64,000 nt of DNA, from the NCBI RefSeq assembly GCF_048569485.1, contig NC_134356.1, forward strand, positions 94,183,604-94,247,603, read 5' to 3'. The DNA comes from Anomaloglossus baeobatrachus. Lineage: Eukaryota; Chordata; Amphibia; Anura; Aromobatidae. Positions 11,516-22,850 of the stretch are shown here, piece by piece. The notes under the pieces were generated by a model. It was not told the DNA's origin, ran no database searches, and saw only the letters and a list, made by a program, of their open reading frames with translations. Position 1 is the stretch's first letter. Each line of letters starts with the position of its first letter. Both the position numbers and the translations under genes were made by a program.

Positions 11516-12610
11516 TTAAAATGTGGTGGTAAAAATTGAGAGGTGGTGTAAATTGCAGCGGTGGTCTAGCTTTATTAACAGCAGAATAAACAACAATAAC
11601 TATCCCAGACAATGCAACTACGGCCCTTAAACTGGCAGCATAGTTTGCTATTAGAATGGCTTAGTAACAATGAGTTTCAGTGTGCAATGCAGTGGTTCTG
11701 CAAATAGATTTGCACCAGTGGGTCAATAATGGAAGTCAAACAGCCACTTTTAGGATACCACTAAGCATCCTCAGTGTTTGCTGGTATAATGGCTTAGTAA
11801 AAATGAGCTTGAGTGTGCAAAGGGCTGGAGAGTACAGTGGCACGGTTGTGGGTCTGTGTAGAGGAAAGGAAGCCTCACTTTATATCCCTCCTAATGGTGA
11901 AATGCAGCGAGGAAGTCCCTGACCTTAGCTACACAGATGCTCTTATCTGTAGCTGTTAAAATCAGTTTCCACGGACCTGACTGTCACCTATGGCTCTGAG
12001 CCTGCTGTTATTAGCCCTTACAAGGGCTAAAAGAAACTTCTATCCCTATTCTGTATAGCGCTGTGTGTAGAGCGTACACAGCAGTATCGGAGACAGGAGC
12101 TGCACCTGCAGTGACTGACACCCAGACGCAAAAGGCAGATAATGCCGTCCTGATGGGCAGATACCCGTTTTTATAATGCAGGGACATGTGACATGGACAT
12201 CCTATCACACATGCCGTTGCTTCTCTGGCTAAAAGTCCACTTAGCTGTGTGTGTGTCTGGGATTGGCTGACATGCTGGCCCGCCCCACTACACGCGCGCG
12301 CTTAGGGAAGGAAGACAAGGAAAAAAAAAAAAATGGCAATCGCCATTATCCCAGCAGCAGTGATCTGAATGTGCTGTTTCCGCACACTATACGCTGAAAT
12401 TTCATAATAGTGTGAGTCACAGAGTGACTTACGCTATTACAGCGGAAAGCCAGCTAGTAATTAGCTTGGCTTTTTGCTGCGAGAACCATTCTCGAACGTA
12501 ACTAGAACTATCGAGCTTTAGCAAAAAGCTTGAGTTCTAGTTCGATCTAGAACAGCCCCCAAAATCACTCGAACCGCGAACTGGAGAACCACGAACCGTG
12601 CTCAACTCTA
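11516..12610 (-). other. hAT 5' leader region
   Basis: There is no coding signal between the transposase start and the right terminus. Two similar stretches containing TGGCTTAGTAA...AATGAG...AGTGTGCAA occur near 11657 and 11788, suggesting a decayed tandem repeat. The last 130 bp are rich in GAAC/GTTC words typical of hAT subterminal regions. Confidence 0.6.
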
Positions 12611-12618
12611 CTCACTAT
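12611..12618. repeat. Right 8-bp target duplication of the hAT
   Basis: CTCACTAT, identical to 7060-7067, directly follows the right terminus GCTCAACTCTA. Confidence 0.95.
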
Positions 12619-12712
12619 ATCTATACCTATATATATCTATACCTCTGGTCTGTCTAAGATGTATCAATAAATTGACACACCTTAATGTTTTTAAAATCAG
12701 TAAAATCCCCAA

Positions 12713-13533
12713 GGGGACAATGCTGCATATCTGGTGGGACTGCCCATTGATACAACCTTTCTGGAAGTCCGTGTTCAAAACATACTCTGTGATTTGCGGA
12801 GAGCAGTTGGTGGGTTCCCCTCAGATGGCGCTGCTTTCAATTCTCCCGGGATCGCTTAAATCACAGAAATGGGGCCTTCTGAGATACTGTCTTATGGCGG
12901 CACGCATGGTGATCCCGAGATACTGGAGATCGACTGGGGTGCCATCTGTGAGGGAGTGGTATGCGGAGATGGCCATCATCCACAGGATGGAGTCCCTAAC
13001 GGCAGAAACCAATGACTCAGTAGATAAATTTCTTAGGATCTGGACACCCTGGACCCTAACTCTTGATTTACTACCATTTCAGAACCTTAATGGTAACGCA
13101 TGACGTGTGTTACGTTAGTCCAATGTAGCGACCTGACTACTGGGGAAGTACCATGCCTTCCCTCCCTCTCTTTCTGTTGCTCTTCTCTCCCCCTTTTCCT
13201 TCTCTTCTTTTCCTTATCTTTCCCCCTTGCTACTTTCCTTTCTCTCTGGTTCTTGTTAAATCTTCAAATGTTTTCCTCTTTCTTTTGTTTTCGGCAGTAG
13301 CCTCGCTTTGTTTGAGGTGTAGTTCTCCTTTGGAAGGAGATTGTCTGTATTATAAAAGGTGGTTACATGTCATATGCGTGCCTTATGATAGTTAGTAAGA
13401 GAAGGTGTGTTAGTTAGGATGTGGCTTATACTCTTCTCTGTAAGTTGACATGAAGTAATCACGTATTTGAATCTTCTTTATTTTTTTCTTCCTGTAAATT
13501 CTCTTGTTTACTTTAATAAAGAAAGATTAAACA
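12713..13533 (+). mobile_element. 5'-truncated L1 insertion with 21-bp target duplications
   Basis: The 21 bp at 12692-12712 (TAAAATCAGTAAAATCCCC plus AA) recur exactly at 13534-13554. Between them lie the end of an L1 ORF2, a CT-rich 3' untranslated region (13150-13300) and an A-rich 3' end with TTTAATAAAGAAAG. The long exact duplication and 5' truncation are the marks of L1 target-primed insertion. The exact match suggests a fairly young event. Confidence 0.9.
12714..13103 (+). pseudogene. L1 ORF2 C-terminal fragment
   Basis: An open frame of about 130 codons ends in TGA at 13101-13103. It begins within the zinc-knuckle-like region of L1 ORF2 (LHIWWDCPLIQPFWKSVF) and continues through LLRYCLMAARMVIPRYW and REWYAEMAIIHRMESLTA to FLRIWTPW. 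These match the conserved end of vertebrate L1 ORF2 proteins, downstream of the reverse transcriptase. The frame is uninterrupted but lacks everything needed for activity because of 5' truncation. The first residues upstream of 12713 belong to the target sequence. Confidence 0.85.
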
Positions 13534-13554
13534 TAAAATCAGTAAAATCCCCAA

Positions 13555-14265
13555 CAAATTGAGAGTGCTTACATTCTTTTAGTGTGGTTTGGAAACATTC
13601 TATTGATGTCTGTCATATATTTTCACGTTTCACAAAATCAGGATCCCTCTTATGGCAAAGAATATTTTCAATATTGTTATTGAGGGTCTTTGTGGAATCG
13701 GCAAATTGCTTTTTTTCTCTTCCAACAAAAGTACATAAACCTCAAATAGGAATCGATAGATTCTTTATGCAACAAAGTCAGAGGTTGTTAAGAAGCTGCC
13801 CTTGGTGAAGGTTGGATATTAATTTGCAAACCCTTAGTGACAATATGATGTTTAAGATAATTGGATAGTCCCCACTACGGTCCTTGTGTTTTTCTTGTGC
13901 CCCCTCCCCCATGTGTTGTATATGGTCACAACATTTTTAACGGACTAAATAAAATTTTTATTTTTTAATCTATTCCTGTTCTCCATGAGATGCTAGATTT
14001 TTTTCCTTCGATTTTGTTGCTTCCCGCCCAGGCCAGTGCGTTTTCCGAGCGTTGGCAGTGGATCCAGGAGTGAAGAGGGGTGAGCTGAAAATCTTTTTCT
14101 TTTTCTAAGATAATTCTTCAGTCCCTGAATTTCCAACTAAGGCCTGATGTTATTTTTGTAACAATTAAGATCTTTACAGAGATAATGAGGGAATAGTCTT
14201 GTCTATAGGAAGTTCATTTGTAGAAAAAGCCTGATTCACATCCTCTGCCCATAAGGTGGTATAAA
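13555..14265. other. No clear gene; probable 5' part of the Penelope-like element
   Basis: No convincing domain is seen on either strand. The minus strand has short open pieces without recognisable motifs. The sequence continues the target into which the L1 inserted, and therefore belongs to the older Penelope-like block or its flank. Confidence 0.4.
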
Positions 14266-14269
14266 AACA

Positions 14270-14640
14270 TAAGCAGCAGCAGTTCAAGTACCAGAAGCAA
14301 TTTCTGTGAGGTTTGGCATGCACCAGCAGAACAGAGTAGAAGTCTTACACATAGGAGTATCTAGAGCTCAATATCGAAGCCATAAGGGGGGCATTGGACC
14401 CTTTTGCATTTTGATCTTCAAAAATGGAAGAGTCGCCTGAGCTCATCAGTCATTCCTTGGATGTTTTGACCTGCCCAGCAGTCATTGTTCTCTCAGAATG
14501 TGTCTTCAGCGCTGCTTATGGTATATTGTCAGATAAGCGCATCCAGTTGTCCCCTGAAAGCGTAAACTGCCTAACTTTCCTAAAGATGAACAAGTCGTGG
14601 ATGTCCAATGACTTTGCCACCCCAGTCACAGACTGTGCAG
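14270..14640 (+). pseudogene. hAT transposase C-terminal (dimerisation) domain fragment
   Basis: The frame from 14424 reads MEESPELISHSLDVLTCPA, then VLSECVFSAAYGILSDKR and CLTFLKMNKSWMSNDFATP. It aligns residue for residue by eye with the C-terminus of the transposase at 7768-9048. The upstream 150 bp carry the serine-rich linker in other frames. The hATC domain mediates transposase dimerisation. Only this end is preserved, so it is a dead fragment. Confidence 0.85.
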
Positions 14641-15070
14641 ATCAGCGATGGTGTAGTGCCAGGGTTCTGGGAGCAACAGCCCTGCACCTGTCTGTCATCT
14701 TGCTGTCTCTTGTGAAGGTAGAAATGTTGGTTCAGGCCTTCTTACAGAACTGGTCCTAAGCATCCATGTTTCATCATTCGACTATTTGTAGTATGTGCCA
14801 ATTGTTGCCACTTTTCCTGTTGTCTGACTTTAATTTTTAGACATGTGGAGACTCCAAGTAGGGTCTACAAATTGACTTTTGTCTCTAATGCTAGGGTTCT
14901 GAAAGGAAGAGGACTACGCCTTTCTGTCATCTTCCTGTGTCTGTTGAAGGTAGAAATGCTGGTTCAGGCCTTTTTACAGGACCGATCCCATATATCCATG
15001 TTGTGGCGGTCGATGCCACTGTAGTGCTGTCTGCCTTAAATGTTTTAAAATATCAAGATTCTAAGATGGG

Positions 15071-17705
15071 TGTCACGTCCCCACCGGAGTCCGCTCCTGC
15101 GACTTCTGCTCCGATCGCCAGACGACGCCATGTTCCCACCATGGAAAAAAAGGAAGGAAAAAAGGAGCCACCATGATCTGAAATTGGCATGCATCATATA
15201 AAAAGTGCAAATTCATAGATTTATTGCAACTGTACTATAATAAAAAAATGAGATTTTTAGCAAATAATTGATCAATTCTTTGAGCCACCCCTGCCAACGT
15301 CACGACAAATCTCAATAGGGGGGTCCTAACCTATATTATGTATTTCATGTGGCATGCGGCCTCCTAGATAAAGTTAAAAGCAGAACCATAATGGAGCACA
15401 CATACCTGTAACCTGTATATAGCCGCTTCCATGTTGCAAAAGAGGCAATTATGGATAGAGGCCAGACCAGGTCCCAGTATGTGGAGCAAGCTCTACACCT
15501 ACCAGGACTATATCTATAGATATATAAATTAAGCACCATACTTGGATCTGGTCCGCCTTTATCAATGGTTGCTGTCTGGCACTGGGAGGGTCAGTTCTGA
15601 TATAGTCCTGGTATGTGTAGAGCTTGCTCCACATGCTGGGACCTGGGCTGGCCTCTATCCACAATTGCCTCTTTTGCAACATAGAAGCGGTTATATATAC
15701 AGGTTACAGGTATGTGTGCTCCATTATGGTTCTGCTTTTAACTTTATCTAGGAGGCCGCATGGCACATGAAATACAGAATATAGTGTAGGACCCCCCTAT
15801 TGAGATTTGCCGTGATGTTGGCAGGGGTGGCTCAAAGAATTGATCAATTATTTGCTAAAAATCTCAATTATATTACAATACAGTTGGAATAAATCTGTGA
15901 ATTTGCACTTTTTATATAATGCATGCCATTTTCAGATTGTGCTGGCTCCCCTCTCTCTCTGTTTGGTTGTAGTTATGCTACAAATATCTGGTGGCTGGTC
16001 ACCACTATGCTATGCATGCCTGATCTTGGTTTGCAATATATTCCTCCTGTTGGTAGCTGTTCACATTCAGTTGCCTCACCCTTTCCACAGGTATTGCTAA
16101 TTACGCACCATACTTGGATCTGGTCCGCCTTTATCAATGGTTGCTGTCTGGCACTGGGAGGGTCAGTTCTGATATAGTCCTGGTATGTGTAGAGCTTGCT
16201 CCACATGCTGGGACCTGGGCTGGCCTCTATCCACAATTGCCTCTTTTGCAACATAAAAGCGGTTATATATACAGGTTACAGGTATGTGTGCTCCATTATG
16301 GTTCTGCTTTTAACTTTATCTAGGAGGCCGCATGGCACATGAAATACAGAATATAGTGTAGGACCCCCCTATTGAGATTTGCCGTGACGTTGGCAGGGGT
16401 GGCTCAAAGAATTGATCAATTATTTGCTAAAAATCTCAATTATATTACAGTACAGTTGGAATAAATCTGTGAATTTGCATTTTTTATATGATGCATGCCA
16501 TTTTCAGATCGTGCTGGCTCCCCTCTCTCTCTGTTTGGTTATAGTTATGCTACAAATGTCTGGTGGCTGGTCACCACAATGCTATGCATGCCTGATCTTG
16601 GTTTGCAATATATTCCTCCTGTTGGTAGCTGTTCACATTCAGTTGCCTCACCCTTTCCACAGGTATTGCTAATTAAGCACCATACTTGGATCTGGTCCGC
16701 CTTTATCAATGGTTGCTGTCTGGCACTGGGAGGGTCAGTTCTGATATAGTCCTGGTATGTGTAGAGCTTGCTCCACATGCTGGGACCTGGGCTGGCCTCT
16801 ATCCACAATTGCCTCTTTTGCAACATAGAAGCGGTTATATATACAGGTATGTGTGCTCCATTATGGTTCTGCTTTTAACTTTATCTAGGAGGCCGCATGG
16901 CACATGAAATACAGAATATAGTGTAGGACCCCCCTATTGAGATTTGCCGTGACGTTGGCAGGGGTGGCTCAAAGAATTGATCAATTATTTGCTAAAAATC
17001 TCAATTATATTACAATACAGTTGGAATAAATCTGTGAATTTGCACTTTTTATATAATGCATGCCATTTTCAGATCGTGCTGGCTCCCCTCTCTCCATGTT
17101 CCCACCATGGATAGTGCTGATGATGGGTGAGGAGTTGGTGCCCATGGCTCTGCAGGGCACAGGCTCCGCTCATCCACTAGGCTGGGTTTCCCTGGAACCT
17201 GCAGTATCACTGGCTGACTGTAGGTGGCATGTGTCTTCCAGCTGAAGTTGCCAACATTCACCTGCAGCCAATGGGAAGACACCACACCCTTCTTATTCCC
17301 CCTCCTGTCACATGACCACTGCCAGAGATAGTTCTGTACTCCTGGCCCATGTGCTGTTTGTATTTTGATTTCTGTGCACTGACCTTTGCTTGTTGTTTGA
17401 CTACCCTCCTGCCTGTCGTTTTTGTACCTTGCTGCCAGTTCCGGATTTGACCTCTGCTTTGTCTCCTCACTACGCCCTTGCCTGCCGATTCTGTTCCTGT
17501 TTAGCATCTCCTGGTTTTTGACCCAGCCTGACGACCACGGACTACAGCCTACCACAGGTAGTAATCTCTGGGGCTCTGTGTAATTCCGAATCCCTGTATA
17601 GGGGTTAAAGGGTTGCAGAGTTCTTGGGGTCCTGCTTTGTGAGTGGCTTTTCTCTAGACTCCCCTTACAGCCAGTCTGAGTCTGTGGCTACAATCAGGCT
17701 TTACA
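15071..17705. mobile_element. Solo LTR (fossil), interrupted by a foldback element
   Basis: It starts TGTCACGTCCCCACCGGAG, ends GGCTTTACA, and is flanked by the 5-bp duplication ATGGG (15066-15070 and 17706-17710). Without the nested insertion it is about 670 bp. It is clearly the same family as the solo LTR at 24209-24892. Family beyond LTR retrotransposon is not assigned. No internal coding region is present. Confidence 0.85.
15146..17093. mobile_element. Foldback element with long inverted ends and 572-bp tandem units
   Basis: It is inserted in the solo LTR with an 18-bp duplication, CCATGTTCCCACCATGGA (15128-15145 and 17094-17111). The left arm (about 15163-15515) is the inverted copy of the right-hand units. 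Repeats beginning GCACCATACTTGGATCTGG start at 15533, 16105 and 16677, exactly 572 bp apart; the third is cut short by the element end. Left and inverted right ends read GGAGCCACCATGATCTG and GGAGCCAGCACGATCTG. All open frames here are by-products of the repeat. Superfamily unknown. Confidence 0.85.
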
Positions 17706-17710
17706 ATGGG

Positions 17711-18242
17711 TCTCCAAGTTGTGTCTTCTCTGTACTGGCAGGGTTGGGGTAGCAAGAGGCCTAATCTTGTCACTCATCCACCTCTTGATTTTTAAAATAC
17801 AAATGCCAGGCCACATCCTGTGTGTTGCATGGACCATACCTCACTGCTGTGCAAAGACACTATGGGAAAATGGGGGGTGGGGGGAGCAATTAATGCTACT
17901 GTTCAGATGTATGACTGAAATGTTTTTAATATCAAAACTCCAAGATTGGTTTCGAAGTTGTGTCTTGTCTGTAGTGGCATGGGCTTGGGAGCAAGAGGTC
18001 TAATTCTGTCACTCATCCACCTCTTGATTATTAAAATGGAAATGCAGGCCACATCCTGTGTGTTGCATGGACCATACCTCACTGCTGTGCAAAAACACTA
18101 TGGGGAAATTAGAGGAAGGCAATTGATGCCACTGTCCTGCTGTCTGCCTGAAATGTTTTTAATTATCAAGACCCCAAGATGAGTATAGAAATTGTGTCTT
18201 GTCTGTACTGGCAGGTAGATGGGGGGACCAGCCCTACACCTA
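17711..18242. repeat. About 237-bp tandem repeat, two full units and a partial
   Basis: Units start near 17711, 17951 and 18187. They share GTCACTCATCCACCTCTTGA and TTGCATGGACCATACCTCAC. They continue the sequence interrupted at 15066. Confidence 0.85.
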
Positions 18243-19690
18243 CCCTTTTATCAAAGTTTTTGTTTCTAGCAGAAGATGCACAATTTCAATGTCTTGAGAA
18301 CTCAAGCATTTAGCTTCACCACCATGTTCTGACCGCACATGCTTGGCCGCAGGTTTATCATCCTTCCTTTGAACATCTCCCACATGTTGAAGGACTTAAA
18401 ATGACATATATGACTGCTGTGTTTGAGTGGATATAATAGCAATCCCGTGATGTGTGTGTGACTGTATAGGCAGTAATCCTATAGTATTGAGAATATATAC
18501 ATAGATGCTGTTATTAAATGACATTAGTAGACCAATACTATTGAGGATTGCTGCCTTTTAAGTTCTTGCACACATGAAAAAATTGTTAGGTTAAAATAGA
18601 AAAGCACTAATAAATGCACAGATTAATTCATTATGGGCTTAATGCAGGATATTTAAGTGAAATGATAGACGTTAGCCCTTTATTGTTGGTAATAATCATT
18701 TTTTGAAGAGGGAGAGCGATAACCACGGTAAGCGATGGCTTCCAAGTGCAGTCCAATGTTTCATACACACCCATAGACTTAAAGAGGCACTCACGGTATG
18801 CTGCTATTGATTTGTCATGCCAAGTCTGCAATTCCCCATAGTATAGCACTGGTCCGAGTGCTATCCAATAAAGCATCAGATAGCCATGTCATACGCTTGT
18901 ATGAACGAACCTTTAAGGTAATTCTCTATCCATTCAAATAATTTACAATGACTTTAAAATGTGAAGGAATTGTAAATATATATTATATGAATAAGATATT
19001 TATTTAGTAAGATAAGGATATCTACAGTTAATACATTACTATGAAATTATCATGAAACATCTTTGATGTACCTTCATAATAAAATCAGACTCTTATGGTC
19101 AAAGGGCATAAAATCATAAATAATATTTTTTTTTGTTTTAACACATGCTTATGATTTATAAATCTGTACAATCTAACATACCAAAAAATTTAATCTAAGA
19201 AAAACAACATCTTTAGTTATACTTCCCGTGACCCTGTCTTACAGTACCAGGTTTAAAAAAATGAGCATAGCCTTTGCCTTTGTTACAGCAGTCACCAGCG
19301 TGTATAGAAACTTTGTACTTTACTGATAAAAAGCAATCCTTACACCAAGTGTCAGATTGTGCAAGTCTTGTGATTCAGCCATTTTGGCACAGGAGCTGAC
19401 AGGCTTAGTACTTTTGTAAGGATTATTTGGAGAGTTTGCACTTAGTTAAAGGTCCAAATATTAGGTTTAAATTTAGACATTAAAGCAAGAATACAACACA
19501 GTAATATGAAGAAAAATGACATATGACTGATAAGGCAGTTTGACATTCTCCCATCAGTGCTGACAGTGTCAGATTGTGTAGGGACACAAACTACAAATTG
19601 TCGATTAAATATTTCCAGGAAAAATAAAAGAGGAATGTTCCAATGCAGACTTTTGAAAAACGGTACTGCAACAATCATATTAAATGAGAG
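18243..19690. other. No gene recognised
   Basis: AT-rich sequence without a convincing open frame or element. A small hairpin-forming stretch at 18469-18555 has ends GGCAGTAATCCTATAGTATT and, inverted, GGCAGCAATCCTCAATAGTATT, perhaps a tiny foldback MITE. Confidence 0.5.
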
Positions 19691-19699
19691 TTATAAGTA

Positions 19700-20767
19700 T
19701 TGAGGTGAGGCAGGTATGCTTGACTGCAACGTGGATGGGGCAGCATGTATCAGTTTGGAAGTTCCGGTTTGCTGGGTTCGGCTGGACTTTAGTTAAAGTT
19801 TGGTTCAGGCACCCAACTTGACCTGAACTTGACCCAGGACTCCAAATTCCATATATGTCAATGGTTTCCTGAACTTCTGTGCTATAAAATGGCTGTAAAA
19901 TGGTCATGGTAAGGTCTAGGGGGCTGCAAAAGGAAGCTACTGTAATTTCCCTGTAAAGAAATGTGGATAGGGAAATAAGGAGAACTAAATATGATGTGGG
20001 GTTCTGCCTATTTTGATAACCAGCTCAGGTAAAGCAGACCACTGCAGGCTGCAACCCTCAGCTGTCTAATTTATCTTGGCTGATTATGAAAAACAGAGGG
20101 GATCCCAAGCCGTTATTTAAAATTATGTTGTAACTTCGAGGATTTGTTTTTAATTAATAAAATGGTGAACGAATCAGTGTGGACGAGTCTTTTTTCAAAT
20201 AAACAATTTTTTTTCCTGTGTGTATGTTTTTAACTCTACACTTGCCTGGTTAGTAATGGGAGTGTTTGATAGATGCCTATCTATTACTAACTTCTAGGTT
20301 TGATGCAAGCTGTCAATTCATAGCTGACATCCACCCTAACAGTATTACCCTGATTGCTACAGCACCAGGGCAATTGGGAAGAGCCAGACAAATGTGCCAG
20401 AATTGATGCCACTTCAGGGATTGCTGCGTGCTGCTATTTTTAGGCTGAGAAGGGCAAAATAACCATGGATCTTCCCAGCCTGATAATACCAGCCCCCAGT
20501 TGTCTGCTTTACTTTGGCTGGTTATAAAAAAAATAAATGGGACTCCACGCTATTATTTAAATTTATTTAAATATATAATTTAAAAAATGTCATGGGCTCA
20601 TCCTCTACTTTTGATAACCAACCAAACTAAAGCACACAGCTGGAGGCTGCACCCCGTAGCTGTCTGCTTTATCTGTGCTGGTTTTCAAAAATAGGCAGAA
20701 GCCCACAAAAGTTTTTTTTTTTTTGCTTTGTTGCGCAGAGCAGCTTAAAGGCTTTTTCCCCATGTAA
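19700..20767. other. Non-autonomous transposon remains including a recurring module
   Basis: 19740-19870 is rich in GTTCGG/AACTTGACC words, like a hAT subterminal region. From about 20010 to 20740 the sequence contains a module also seen at 21.9-22.4, 27.4-27.96 and 46.66-47.18 kb: GATAACCAGC...AAAGCAGAC, GCTGCAACC, CTGTCTGCTTTA, TGCTATTTTTAGGCTG and CCATGG(A/C)TCTTCCCAGCCTG. No coding capacity. Confidence 0.55.
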
Positions 20768-22847
20768 GGCTATGTGCACACAGTGCGTTTTTCTCGGCGT
20801 TTTTGCGCGTTTTTCGGGTGCGTTTTGGCCTCAAAACTGCATGACTTTGCTTCCCCAGCAAAGTCTATGAGTTTTCATTTTTGCTGTCCCCACACAGCGT
20901 TTTTTTTCAGCTGCGTTTTTGTGGTGACCACAAAAACGCAGCATGTCAATTATTCCCGCGTTTTTCACTGCGCTTTTCATCCAATGAGTTCAATGGGATG
21001 TTGAAAGACGCAATGAGAAACGCAAATAGCTGCGTTTTGGTGCGTTTTAGTGCGTTTCTAAGACCAAAAACGCAGCTATAAACGCAGGAGGTGGGTAGTA
21101 AAGTGACGTGTACAGGAAGAGGATTCCTTCTGTCAGTATATACAGAAGCGTGAATCCTCCCGGTACCGTCACCGCTGCGTCCACCTCCCGTCCTGTGCAT
21201 GTATGCTGCCGTGCGGCGCCATGTACAGGCAGGAGGTGGAAGCGGCTGCAAAAACAAAAGTTAACAGTAGAAAAAAAAAAAAAAAGTTATACTCACCTGT
21301 CTGCAGCCTCCCGGTGCCATGCCCGCTCCCATCTCCTCTCACGGTATCGCCACCCCCGCTCCGGCTGTGTGCAGACGGCCGGGAACCCTCCGATAGATGC
21401 AGGACCTGGCGATGGATCACCTGATGCATCAGGTGATCGTAAGTATCGCGGTGACGCGGGCGCCCGGCCGGTATCAGCGGATGCGTCAGGAGACTTCATC
21501 CCTGATTACCGGCAGCTGCAGCAGCGATCGGACGGGATCAGACTCCCGCCCCATCGCTCCAGGAGCTGCCGGTAATCAGCACATAAGTGAGTATTATATT
21601 TTTTATTTTTTTTTGCACCGATGCATCAGCTGATTGTATAATCGGCTTTTATACAATCAGCTGCTGTGTCATGTGATTCAGGCACTTGATCCTGACACAT
21701 CATCTGATCGCTTTGCCTTCCAGCAAACCGATCAGATGATATTGGATCCGGATTGGACGGCGCGGGACCCTAACCCAGGATTACTGCGGAGGGGGGGTTC
21801 TTTATTTAAATAAAGATGGAGTCACTAATTGTGTTGTGTTTTATTTCTAATAAAAATATTTTTCTGTGTTGTGTTTTTTTTTTATCTTTACTAGAAATTC
21901 ATGGTGGCCATGTCTAATATTGGCGTGACACCATGAATTTCGGGCTTAGGGCTAGCTGATAATATACAGCTAGCCCTAACCCCATTATTACCTAGCTAGC
22001 CACCCGGCTTCAGGGCAGCTGGAAGAGTTGGATAGAGCGCCAGAAGATGGCGCTTCTATGAAAGCGCCATTTTCTGGGGTGGCTGCGGGACTGCAATTCA
22101 CAGCGGGGGTGCCCAGAAAGCATGGGCACCCTGCACTGTAGATTCCAATCCCCAGTTGCCTAGTTGTACCCGGCTGGACTCAAAAATTGGGCGAAGCTCA
22201 CGTCATTTTTTTTTTAAATTATTTCATGAAATTCATGAAATAATTTAAAAAAAGGGCTTCCCTATATTTTTGGTTCCCAGCCGGGTACAAATAGGCAGCT
22301 GGGGGTTGGGGGCAGCCCGTACCTGCCTGCTGTACCCGGCTAGTATACAAAAATATGGCGAAGCCCACGTCATTTTTTTTGTTTGGGGGGGCAAAGAAAT
22401 CCTGCATACAGTCCTGGAAGGAGGATGCTGAGCCTTGTAGGTCTGCTCCCCCTGACTCTCCCTCAAGCATATAGTCCTGGATGGAGCATGCTGAGCCTTG
22501 TAGTTCTGCAGCTGCTGTCTGCTCTCCTGCATACACTATTGGATGAAATATGCTGAGCCTTGTAGTTCTGCAGCTGTCTGCTCTTCTGCATACACTAGTG
22601 GAGACTGAAGAACACATTGAAGAAGGAAATGACATCAGACCTTTTTTTTTTGTTCACTGATAAAAAACGCATAAAGACGCAGTGAGCAAAAACGCAGCAA
22701 AACACAGCAAAAAAACGCACCAAATCGCGGCAAAATGCGTGCGTTTTTTGCCGCGTTTTTTCGACGCAGGTGCGTTTTTGTGCGTTTTTAGCGGCCAAAA
22801 ATGCACAAAAACGCAGCGTCAAAAAGACGCAGTGTGTGCACATAGCC
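20768..22847. mobile_element. Harbinger-like non-autonomous element with TAA duplications
   Basis: The left end GGCTATGTGCACACAGTGCG and the inverted right end GGCTATGTGCACACACTGCG are flanked by TAA (20765-20767 and 22848-22850). A 3-bp TWA duplication is typical of PIF/Harbinger. Both subterminal regions are full of GCGTTTTT/AAAAACGC words. The 2,080 bp hold no transposase; the GC-rich open frames near 21.1-21.6 kb show no domain. The interior includes the recurring module at 21.9-22.4 kb. Confidence 0.85.
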
Positions 22848-22850
22848 TAA

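Larger units (their letters stand above)
7068..12610 (-). mobile_element. Complete hAT transposon, 5.5 kb
   Basis: The ends are TAGAGATGAGCGAAC (left) and, on the other strand, TAGAGTTGAGCACGG (right). They are flanked by the perfect 8-bp duplication CTCACTAT, the size typical of hAT. The subterminal regions are rich in GTTCG/CGAAC words. The transposase is on the minus strand (7768-11515) with about 1.1 kb of 5' leader. The element sits inside the Penelope-like remains, so it is younger than them. Its transposase has two frame changes and two stops, so this copy is not autonomous, though its outline is complete. Confidence 0.95.
4400..14265 (-). mobile_element. Penelope-like retroelement remains, split by three insertions
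   Basis: Minus-strand coding pieces of a Penelope-like element are found at 6757-7060 (N-terminal region) and 5176-5850 (GIY-YIG endonuclease end). Between the two pieces the reverse transcriptase itself is not seen. The element is interrupted by a mariner-type MITE (5860-6728), a hAT (7068-12610) and an L1 (12713-13533). Outer limits are approximate. They are set by where hAT sequence stops (about 4390) and resumes (about 14266). The sequence at 13.9-14.2 kb (minus strand) reads TTTTCAGCTCACCCC, which resembles the start of the insertion at 49562. Confidence 0.6.
14266..18242 (+). mobile_element. hAT fragment: C-terminal coding piece plus 3' tandem repeats, split by a solo LTR
   Basis: A hATC domain (14424-14640) is preceded by a Ser-rich linker (from about 14270) that matches the linker in the 7.8-9.0 kb piece. 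Downstream are imperfect tandem units of about 237 bp (17711-18240 clearly; 14.64-15.07 kb more weakly) with the words GTTGTGTCTTGTCTGTA and CACATCCTGTGTGTTGCATG. A solo LTR at 15071-17705 interrupts them. This may be the missing end of the hAT copy at 1.3-4.4 kb. Confidence 0.65.

Noticed and set aside
15345-16907. Repeated small frames of 64-93 codons
   Set aside because: They repeat with the 572-bp units of the foldback element and have no domain.
21108-21633. Possible GC-rich gene (155 codons)
   Set aside because: It lies inside the Harbinger-like element, has no recognisable domain, and overlaps other open frames of similar length.
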